A stretch of 26,635 nt of DNA from an uncultured Bacteroidales bacterium (GTDB lineage: Bacteria; Bacteroidota; Bacteroidia; Bacteroidales; UBA932). A model generated the notes under the pieces. That model made no database searches. It saw only the letters and a list, made by a program, of their open reading frames with translations, and was not told where the DNA came from. The stretch lies in contig CALCEJ010000079.1 of the NCBI GenBank assembly GCA_937900465.1, positions 1-26,635 on the forward strand, written 5' to 3'. Positions 15,601 through 21,102 of the stretch are shown in pieces. The position numbers and the translations under genes were made by a program. Each line of letters begins with the position of its first letter. Within the stretch, counting starts at the first letter, position 1.

Positions 15601-18600
15601 CGAGTATGTTTATGACGCCTTGATGAGACCCGTCACCCGCAAGGAATATGTCGGGCGTTATGGGCGCATAGGCAGTATTCCCGTAGATTCGACAGCAGTT
15701 GTATCGGAAGTGAGGACGACCTATGATTCGATGGGTAATATTCTGGCCTTACAGACGTTCTCATTCGGAGCAACCGAGTCCCTTGATGTATCTTATTCGT
15801 ATGACGGGGACGGAAGATACATGACATCCGGTACGGATGAATATGGAAAGGTAACCACATACGACAGTTATACAAAATGGGGGAAGCCTTGCACTGTTAC
15901 TTACGATAACCGTCTCCAGCGTACAATCCAATACAATGCTTGGGGGGAGATGGTGAAAACTACGAATCCCGATGGCAGCTGCGACTCCACCTCCAAAGCT
16001 TGGGAAGGGGAAAGTGTCTATACGGTTTTCAAGAAATTCGCAGACGGTTCTGAAGAAAAGAACCATTATGACGGGAGGGGGCGTGAAGTCCGGCGCTCAG
16101 ACAGAAGGTTCGACGGCAGCTGGCGTCACATTGACATGCAGTATGATTCCGTCGGAAATATCAAGAAGGTCTCCCTCCCCTTCAAGGAAGCACCTTCATT
16201 ATGGACAACCTACCATTACGATGCCTATGACAGGCCTACAAGTGTCGTGGAACCGTCAGGCAGGACGACGACTTGGACCTATAGCGATGTCTGCACAACG
16301 GTTACCAAGGACGGAATTGAAACCACAAGGGCGACCGATGCGGGAGGCAATCTAGTAAGCGTCAGCGATCCCGGTGGAGTAATTACTTACACGTATAGAG
16401 ATGACGGGCAAATTTCTTCCATGAAAGCCCCGGGTAACGTGGTCACAAGTCTCTCGTATGACAGATACGGGCGGAGAAAATCAATCGACGATCCGAGTGC
16501 GGGACTGAGGACAAGCACTTATACTAACAATACGGACGGGACATCATCCCTTACGAATACCTCATCGACAGGAAGCGTGACGACTGGTTACGACAAATGG
16601 GGAAGAGTATCTTATGTCAACCGCTCTGGAGCACACAGCACGCAGTATGTCTATGACAACAGTGGGCTTTTGATATCTATGGTCTCTTCCAACGGAACAT
16701 TAAGGACCATGTCGTATGACAGTCTGGACAGATTGATTTCCGTTAAGGATACTATCAATGGAGGCATCTCCCTGAAGCGGAACTATATGTATTACCCCGG
16801 AGGCAATATCGCATCGGTATCCTACACAACTCAGGACGGTCCCGTTACTACTGAGAACTACAGTTACGGATATGGACACGCTTCTGGCATTGCCCTCACC
16901 GGAGGCGGTGACATTTGGACGCTTGTGCAGGAGAACGGCCTTGGGCAAACCACGCGCGGGCGTACTTTCCAAAGCACCCGGGAATATGCTTTCAATCAGT
17001 ACGGTTTCCCAACCATGCGCTCCATAAACGGAGGCTCGTCCATGTATGTTGAGTACCAGTTCGATCCTCTTACCGGCAATCTGCTTCTACGGGAAGACGG
17101 CCCCGACTATGGCCCCGAAACCTTCTCCTATGACAGTTTGAACAGGCTTGCCAGCTCCCGGGAGGCAAACATCTCTTATCAGGCTAATGGGAATATCACC
17201 TCAATTGTACCCACTGTCGGAACCATGTCATACGATGATCCCGACCACCCCTACACAATGACATCGTTTACTCCGGTGTCCACGTTGCCGGTGCCGGCTG
17301 ATTCCTTGCAAGTATCTTACACCTCTTTCGATATGCCTTCGTCCATAGTCCAAGGTGCAACACATGCGGACTTTGTATATGGGGTTGACGGAGACCGTAC
17401 TGGCATGACCGTTATCCGCGGAGCTGACACTCTTCTTGTCAGGCACTACGTTGAGGCGAAGTATGAAGTGGACGATACGCCCTCGGGAAGAAAAGAGCGG
17501 CTGTATATCGGCGGCGACGCATATTCCGCACCGCTGGTATATACAAGAAACGGAAGCAGTTCATGGTCGGCCCATATTCTTGGACGCGATTATCTCGGAA
17601 GTATCGTTTCTGTTTGCGACGACGGAGGTAATATCGAGGCCTGGTACAGATATGACCCGTGGGGGCGTGCATATAATGCATACACGAGGGCTCCGGCAGA
17701 TAGTACCCTTCTTCTGGGACGAGGCTTTACCGGACACGAACATCTCCCCTGGTTTGGCCTCATCAACATGAACGCCCGCTTATACGGCCCCATCTACGGG
17801 CGGTTCCTAAGTCCCGATCCATACATTCAAGCTCCCGACTTCACTCAAAACCTGAACAGATATGTCTATGCATTAAACAATCCGCTGAAGTATAGCGATG
17901 AGGATGGCGAATGGATACATATCGTCATCGGTGCAGTTCTTGGCGGGACTGGTAATTTGATTGCAAATTGGAAAAACTGTGACGGCTTCTGGCAATACTT
18001 CACCGCATTTGGGGTTGGGGCTCTTGCTGGAGCCACCGTTGCGGCAACAGGAGGCGCTGCAGCTGCTGCCGGCGGGGGATTCTGGGCAACCGCAGGAGTA
18101 ATCGGAGCAGGTGCCGCAGGAGGTGCAGTATCAAGCGCCAGCGGAGACATTATAAGACAGACGGGGTATAATTTTGATGGAATCTGCAATCTGGATTGGA
18201 AGAGTGTGGGCATTAGCGCTGCGGCTGGAGGAGTTTCTGGAGCTGCAAGTGCCGGTGTTGGAATAGCTATGTCAGGAGTACATATTCCTGTCAACATTAA
18301 TGGGACAGTGATAGAGTCACCAATCGTATCTTCTTTTTTAGTAGGCGCCGCCACAGGGGCCGCTGGCCATGTTGCAGGAGGCACTGCTGCTGGTATACTG
18401 TGGGGTGACAGTCTTGACACTGCTTTCAGAAATTCATTCGCAGGAATTGGCGCAAGCGTTCTGATGGGAGGCGCCTTTTCCGCCGCGAGCACGGCGGCAT
18501 ATAACATAGCAAACGATCTTCCCTTATTAAAATTTGAAAAGAGCAGCAATAATGATATTTCCCTTCACGCGATGGACCGGATGCAAGAACGCGGAGTGAC

Positions 18601-18808
18601 AATTGATGCTGTTAATGATGCCATGGACAACCCGCTTAGCATTGAACCGGTGAAATATGATGCACAAGGTCGACCTAGTTATAAAATCATTGGAGAGAAA
18701 GCAACAGTGGTGATAAATCCCGATACTAACAAGATAGTTACAGTATATCCTACCGGGTCGCGGACTCTAAATCGATTGCTATATAAACATAATAATAGTC
18801 CAAAATGA
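12620..18808 (+). CDS. Exported RHS/YD-repeat polymorphic toxin
   Basis: A 2062-residue giant protein. I prefer the ATG at 12620 because it opens directly with a Sec signal peptide (MKFHRVVIIILLVRLIDVNA, cut before QDS); an in-frame ATG at 12587 adds 11 residues. Order of parts: a short conserved motif HLTEEEVLAALG; an SpvB/TcaC-like start near 80-135 (YSIPIETAAGWNLVPSLSIF, GYGWNIGGLSSI); FG-GAP-like calcium loops near 440, 558, 626 and 688 (DVDGDGND, DLENDGKTD, DINGDGLTD, DMDRDGLSD); dozens of YD repeats from about 910 to 1600; the RHS core at about 1654-1762 (LGRDYLGSIVSV, GRFLSPDP, NRYVYALNNPLKYSDEDGE); a Gly/Ala-rich hydrophobic segment; and a C-terminal toxin-like domain. Family knowledge says the shell encloses the toxin until release. 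The stop overlaps the immunity gene (ATGA). Base composition drops in GC towards the 3' end, typical of swapped toxin modules. Confidence 0.93.
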   Translation: MKFHRVVIIILLVRLIDVNAQDSSTMRMHLTEEEVLAALGSHPAEEPYFSGMRKDGILKGAQKSIQDYSVGKIPVQSGVSSSGGKTYSIPIETAAGWNLVPSLSIFYNSQSGNGIAGYGWNIGGLSSITVRNKNYYYDGTVLMGQYDSSPEYQLDGVPIVQADEIIPGGYIKSTARGNIMIRPVRYGYAVVYFYVLFPDGTRAAYGDTGNTTWQRCYPITLLTDRNGNTITFSYSLDGGIYYPDSVTYGEDASILFTYTTRTDYSPVQYVNGTQVVYPKKLLTKVSTKDGEDEICRYEFTHESQDGVKVLTELRMSSGDASLPPLAFVYGYERSPKTDNTLNITGTSYLVEYLKTLQTDKLISKRGRIVPGATSDALISHRDKKQYTRTGYRWYGLHRYDVYGSGFSANDTIICTPRVMESSTQVKMNTGSGFQRIDAVDVDGDGNDELVKINFGTASGDTTTYNISVYSFNRYGNMSSRTFSVKVGDADSNSHFSNPPQSGYHYGDFRGNGRQMLLITTRSNSHFALVDLASGVKVGEQAGLFSLDDDSERLIVAADLENDGKTDLCYLTSSGLDVYAVPTISGSAFYYRRTYSGISKHEAWVNHNFTIDGVHPEVPATLHLTDINGDGLTDIVSEIDSPYDYGDGDILPSDLWHFFTFTGTGFVKGSNTLLSRTEGDTAMFLDMDRDGLSDLVQLHGQNLYCFRNYNGTFNSASYVTASFDTGAQLLPCSINRNNSQEELIAIKSFVVRSFAHGTDHLNNRLLRGVDLGGFDEEDTTYGYLDGNDGAYLTDYSRTYSSQTGFARRMFHLPVVKRVTGWEFHELISDRSYVYYDAVFNGRGLGFCGFGKTRSRENFTGRYTDTRMDPEKFGSVTRVDELASLTATSPFLTTVNTYDNHSTTYGKLSPRLTSTTVYDNLHGRTTTSSYSYDSYGYPLAVKTRASLPEGYPRIDSTKFTYSHKREPSRYILGSVTSRSVRSDMDGDETLSWMNRDEYVYDALMRPVTRKEYVGRYGRIGSIPVDSTAVVSEVRTTYDSMGNILALQTFSFGATESLDVSYSYDGDGRYMTSGTDEYGKVTTYDSYTKWGKPCTVTYDNRLQRTIQYNAWGEMVKTTNPDGSCDSTSKAWEGESVYTVFKKFADGSEEKNHYDGRGREVRRSDRRFDGSWRHIDMQYDSVGNIKKVSLPFKEAPSLWTTYHYDAYDRPTSVVEPSGRTTTWTYSDVCTTVTKDGIETTRATDAGGNLVSVSDPGGVITYTYRDDGQISSMKAPGNVVTSLSYDRYGRRKSIDDPSAGLRTSTYTNNTDGTSSLTNTSSTGSVTTGYDKWGRVSYVNRSGAHSTQYVYDNSGLLISMVSSNGTLRTMSYDSLDRLISVKDTINGGISLKRNYMYYPGGNIASVSYTTQDGPVTTENYSYGYGHASGIALTGGGDIWTLVQENGLGQTTRGRTFQSTREYAFNQYGFPTMRSINGGSSMYVEYQFDPLTGNLLLREDGPDYGPETFSYDSLNRLASSREANISYQANGNITSIVPTVGTMSYDDPDHPYTMTSFTPVSTLPVPADSLQVSYTSFDMPSSIVQGATHADFVYGVDGDRTGMTVIRGADTLLVRHYVEAKYEVDDTPSGRKERLYIGGDAYSAPLVYTRNGSSSWSAHILGRDYLGSIVSVCDDGGNIEAWYRYDPWGRAYNAYTRAPADSTLLLGRGFTGHEHLPWFGLINMNARLYGPIYGRFLSPDPYIQAPDFTQNLNRYVYALNNPLKYSDEDGEWIHIVIGAVLGGTGNLIANWKNCDGFWQYFTAFGVGALAGATVAATGGAAAAAGGGFWATAGVIGAGAAGGAVSSASGDIIRQTGYNFDGICNLDWKSVGISAAAGGVSGAASAGVGIAMSGVHIPVNINGTVIESPIVSSFLVGAATGAAGHVAGGTAAGILWGDSLDTAFRNSFAGIGASVLMGGAFSAASTAAYNIANDLPLLKFEKSSNNDISLHAMDRMQERGVTIDAVNDAMDNPLSIEPVKYDAQGRPSYKIIGEKATVVINPDTNKIVTVYPTGSRTLNRLLYKHNNSPK
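18533..18808 (+). other. C-terminal toxin-like domain of the RHS protein (family unassigned)
   Basis: The last 90 or so residues follow the hydrophobic segment and are more AT-rich than the shell. The visible pattern is LHAMDRMQERGVTIDAV, then AMDNPLSIEPVKYD, GRPSYKIIG, ATVVINPDTNKIVTVYPTG. A conserved-looking His (H1983) followed by Arg, then a beta-rich half, resembles DUF4258-like and other small nuclease domains proposed to have the BECR (barnase-EndoU-colicin-RelE) fold. RNase activity is inferred from that resemblance and from the neighbouring immunity gene. The precise family is not certain. Confidence 0.6.
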
Positions 18809-19056
18809 AAATCTTTTTAAACGAAGCAGAGTATCAATTTCTGAAAGAATTTGTTACGGAAAAGAACATTCAAGACATTTCTTTTCCTGAAGGAAACGAG
18901 TTGTATGTTGATCTCGATATACCCCTTGCGGATCTTCTATGGAATAGTTTAATAGATGAAGTCGTATTTCATTTTGATGAAGATTATAATCCTACAGACA
19001 CGGGGATTATAATAGAAAGCATAATTGATAAGCTGTATGATAACATCCTAAAATAA
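18805..19056 (+). CDS. Probable immunity protein for the RHS toxin
   Basis: An 83-residue acidic protein, cytoplasmic by sequence, with no signal or membrane segment. It reads MKIFLNEAEYQFLKEFV, ISFPEGNELYVDLDIPLADL and EVVFHFDEDYNPTDTGIIIE, so it alternates helices and strands with many Asp and Glu. I do not recognise the family. Its ATG overlaps the RHS stop by one base pair step (ATGA at 18805-18808), the normal toxin-immunity arrangement, and its codons are AT-rich like the toxin domain, so the two probably moved together. Neutralisation by binding the toxin domain is inferred from position, size and charge. Confidence 0.75.
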   Translation: MKIFLNEAEYQFLKEFVTEKNIQDISFPEGNELYVDLDIPLADLLWNSLIDEVVFHFDEDYNPTDTGIIIESIIDKLYDNILK

Positions 19057-19314
19057 CTTAAATCTTTGATTATTACCAAAAGACGGTCAATGGCGTTACT
19101 TACAAGAGCGGTATTAAGTTTTAGAACTAGCATATGAGAGTAAAGTGCATTACGACACATATTGATAATCCTAGTTCATCTTTGTTAAAAAGCGGATGGT
19201 GGCATGCTGAAAAATACTTGATAATGACAGAAGTAATTATTGGCCGAATTCAGAAGAATAAGATACAGAAAAGCTGTGGATTCCCTTTACGAAGACTGAA
19301 CCATCGTGGACATT

Positions 19315-19341
19315 CCTGAAAAAACGATATGTTTTTTCCGG
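19315..19341. terminator. Inverted repeat, possible bidirectional terminator
   Basis: CCTGAAAAAAC at 19315-19325 pairs with GTTTTTTCCGG at 19331-19341 around a GATAT loop; ten of eleven pairs match. The stem is AT-rich in the middle with runs of A and T, so it could stop transcripts from the RHS/immunity side. There is no separate T-run after the stem, so the call is tentative. Confidence 0.35.
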
Positions 19342-19349
19342 AAAATTAC

Positions 19350-19357
19350 GATATTTG
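19350..19357 (+). promoter_or_regulatory. Putative aqpZ -7 box (GATATTTG)
   Basis: GATATTTG followed by C differs from TAnnTTTG only at the first base. The implied start near 19364 leaves about 26 bases to the ATG at 19390. It lies just after the inverted repeat, which would insulate aqpZ from the RHS locus. Confidence 0.4.
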
Positions 19358-19389
19358 CAATATACGTGTAACACTAAATCTTTCTGTTT

Positions 19390-20061
19390 ATGAAAAAGTA
19401 CATCGCAGAATGTGTGGGAACTTTCGTTCTTACTTTCCTTGGATGCGGAACAGCAATGTTCCTTGGCTGTGACACTCCCGCAGGAGTCGTCGGAACAGCA
19501 CTTGCTTTCGGACTCGCCGTAATCGCAATGGCTTACACCATCGGCGAAATCAGCGGATGCCACATCAACCCTGCAATTACCCTCGGTGTCGCCCTCAGCG
19601 GCCGTATGAGCTGGAAAGATGCTTGCGGATACTGGGTAGGACAGGTCATTGGCGGTATCGTCGCCGGCGCTCTCCTCCTTGCTCTTACCAAGGTCGTCGC
19701 AGCTCCTGACCTTACCGGAGGACTTGGCACTAACGGCGTCGTGAACGCCGGAGGCGTCTGGGGCGCGTGCCTCGTAGAGGTTATCGCAACCTTCATCTTC
19801 GTCCTCGTAGTCCTTGGCGCCACTGACTCCAAATTCGGAGCAGGAAAGCCCGCGGGTCTTGCAATCGGCCTTACCCTTGTCCTGATTCACCTCGTATGCA
19901 TCAGGCTTACCGGCACCTCCGTCAACCCCGCCCGTTCAATCGGACCGGCACTCTTCGCCGGCGGACAGGCTCTGAAGGACCTCTGGGTCTTCATCTGCGC
20001 GCCCCTTGTGGGCGGCGCCCTCAGCGCCCTTGCTTGGAATGGTATCGCTCCTAAGAACTGA
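19390..20061 (+). CDS. aqpZ: Aquaporin Z-type water channel
   Basis: A 223-residue inner-membrane channel for fast water movement. Both half-helix signatures are present: SGCHINPAITLG near residues 54-65 and TGTSVNPARSIGPALF near 174-189, with the usual six membrane segments. The four positions that form the aromatic/arginine filter in E. coli AqpZ all match: Phe 20 residues before the first NPA (ALAFGL), His in LIHLV, Thr before SVNPAR, and the Arg of NPAR. This favours water over glycerol. It has its own promoter-like box and a strong terminator, so it stands alone between two RHS-related loci. GC content returns to the genome-like level. Secure call. Confidence 0.96.
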   Translation: MKKYIAECVGTFVLTFLGCGTAMFLGCDTPAGVVGTALAFGLAVIAMAYTIGEISGCHINPAITLGVALSGRMSWKDACGYWVGQVIGGIVAGALLLALTKVVAAPDLTGGLGTNGVVNAGGVWGACLVEVIATFIFVLVVLGATDSKFGAGKPAGLAIGLTLVLIHLVCIRLTGTSVNPARSIGPALFAGGQALKDLWVFICAPLVGGALSALAWNGIAPKN

Positions 20062-20078
20062 TCAGACTGTCAGGAATT

Positions 20079-20115
20079 GAACTGGCCAGACGTTATGTAT
20101 GGCCAGTTCTTTTTT
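20079..20115 (+). terminator. Rho-independent terminator of aqpZ
   Basis: GAACTGGCCA at 20079-20088 pairs perfectly with TGGCCAGTTC at 20100-20109 around an 11-base loop, followed by a run of six T. It starts 17 bases after the aqpZ stop. This is the clearest intrinsic terminator in the window. Confidence 0.9.
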
Positions 20116-20132
20116 AAATGAGAGCACCAAAT

Positions 20133-20433
20133 ATGAGACTTCGCCTTTTTGTCATATTGCTGTTGACACTCCTTTCGTCTAAGATTGAAGCACGAGCCCA
20201 ATCAAACCAGATGAAAGACAGTACTATCGGAATATCTGAAGTTCCTTTAATTTCTCGCACTCACCTTACCGAGTCGGATGTATTTGAGGGGTTGGAGAAC
20301 TTGCCAGTGGAGGAGCGTTATTTCAGTGACGAGAGGACAAGGAGCAGGTACTGCAAGAATTATTGTCAGTAGCAATGGGGAATGGTACTACACTCCAGAT
20401 CACCACATTACTTTCATACCATTTAAACCATAA
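20133..20433 (+). pseudogene. RHS gene remnant: N-terminus joined to a barnase-like toxin tail
   Basis: From the ATG at 20133 (an in-frame ATG at 20118 is also possible) the frame encodes a signal peptide (MRLRLFVILLLTLLSSKIEA) and the motif HLTESDVFEGLENLPVEERY-FS. This matches the start of the large RHS protein (HLTEEEVLAALGSHPAEEPY-FS). The frame then ends at 20372. In the +1 frame, 20344-20433 encodes 29 residues, GTARIIVSSNGEWYYTPDHH then ITFIPFKP, closely resembling the barnase C-terminus (DRILYSSDWLIYKTTDHYQT). The Arg and His align with barnase R87 and H102, 15 residues apart in both. The part with the catalytic Glu is missing. I infer a deletion of almost the whole RHS gene plus a frameshift, with the break near 20335-20345. 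The product should be inactive. Confidence 0.8.
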
Positions 20434-20442
20434 AACATAATA

Positions 20443-20910
20443 ATGATATATTATAGATCACAAAATGAATTACGTGACGAAATTAAAACTATCTCTGCTA
20501 ATTATGACCGTGTTGTGATACTTGGAGATTATATTAAGCAGGAAAGGATGCTGATAGACACGATAGAAAACGCCTTAGAGTCTCCCTATGACAAAGATAA
20601 TTGGGATGGGTTCCTAGATGCGGTTACGGATTTGACATGGCTGGAAGACAGAAAACTGGCGATAATCCATACAAGTCTTCCAGCTTTATCGAAAAAGCAC
20701 CTAAAGATATATGTAGAAATAATAGATATTGCAAACCGCTATTGGGAATCATTTGACCAACAGGCGCAAGAACTTATTGAAACCATAAAAAGAGAGAGAG
20801 ATGAAATTCCAGAAGACTGTTGGATATATAAGAAGAAAATAGTGGATTATTATTTTCCAGAAGAAGACTATCAATTCATTGAAACAATAAGAAAGAATAA
20901 TCGTATTTAA
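20443..20910 (+). CDS. Barstar-family immunity protein (orphan)
   Basis: A 155-residue cytoplasmic protein. Residues about 22-100 fit barstar: RVVILGDYIKQERMLIDTIE, then ALESPYDKDNWDGFLDAVTD. The barstar helix that plugs the barnase active site (YGENLDALWD, with D35 and D39) aligns with DKDNWDGFLD, keeping both acids as D55 and D59. The last 50 residues extend beyond classical barstar (about 90 residues) and are charged. It starts 9 bases after the stop of the barnase-like remnant, so it was the immunity gene of that lost toxin. The reading frame is intact, AT-rich and free of stops, which suggests it is still maintained. Binding to a barnase-type RNase is inferred from the family. Confidence 0.85.
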   Translation: MIYYRSQNELRDEIKTISANYDRVVILGDYIKQERMLIDTIENALESPYDKDNWDGFLDAVTDLTWLEDRKLAIIHTSLPALSKKHLKIYVEIIDIANRYWESFDQQAQELIETIKRERDEIPEDCWIYKKKIVDYYFPEEDYQFIETIRKNNRI

Positions 20911-20939
20911 GGTTCAACGTCTACCCATTTGACGGATGA

Positions 20940-21044
20940 CCTTGTCACAAGCTGCAAGTAAAATGGATAGACGTTGATATAGGAGATCTTATTGAAGATG
21001 ACTTTACAAGTATAGAGATAATTCGAAACGATAATCGGGTTTAG
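20940..21044 (+). pseudogene. Possible C-terminal remnant of a second immunity-like gene
   Basis: A short open stretch ends at the TAG 21042-21044 and encodes HKLQVKWIDVDIGDLIEDDF then TSIEIIRNDNRV. Its last 15 residues resemble the end of the barstar-family protein next door (EDYQFIETIRKNNRI). No start codon of the right kind lies upstream in frame, and a stop sits at 20937. It may be the tail of a further immunity gene or of a duplicated copy. The length is too short to be sure. Confidence 0.3.
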
Positions 21045-21102
21045 ACGGGGGAGAATTCGACGCTTGGTCTGACAAATAGTATCCCTCATATTATTATTGG
21101 CA

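Larger units (their letters stand above)
19057..19389 (+). other. AT-rich gap with gene debris between the immunity gene and aqpZ
   Basis: About 330 bases with no convincing gene. A 61-codon frame at 19134-19319 (MRVKCITTHIDNPSSSLLKS and on) is the only notable ORF and has no recognisable domain or -7 box. The base composition matches the toxin and immunity region rather than the core genes. The stretch could hold worn-down toxin/immunity cassettes, which often pile up behind RHS genes. An inverted repeat and the aqpZ promoter lie in its last 75 bases. Confidence 0.4.

Noticed and set aside
15300..17450. Repeated YD motifs considered as DNA tandem repeats or a CRISPR-like array
   Set aside because: The repeats are protein-level YD/RHS repeats with divergent DNA; there are no identical direct repeats with regular spacers.
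18700..18808. Type 9 secretion C-terminal sorting domain on the RHS protein
   Set aside because: The end of the protein is a compact toxin-like module; no Ig-like sorting domain pattern is visible.
19134..19319. 61-codon plus-strand frame as a real gene
   Set aside because: No domain, no promoter box, weak composition; kept only as a note inside the AT-rich gap.
20907..21089. 60-codon minus-strand frame before addB
   Set aside because: No promoter or domain; it overlaps the possible immunity remnant on the other strand.
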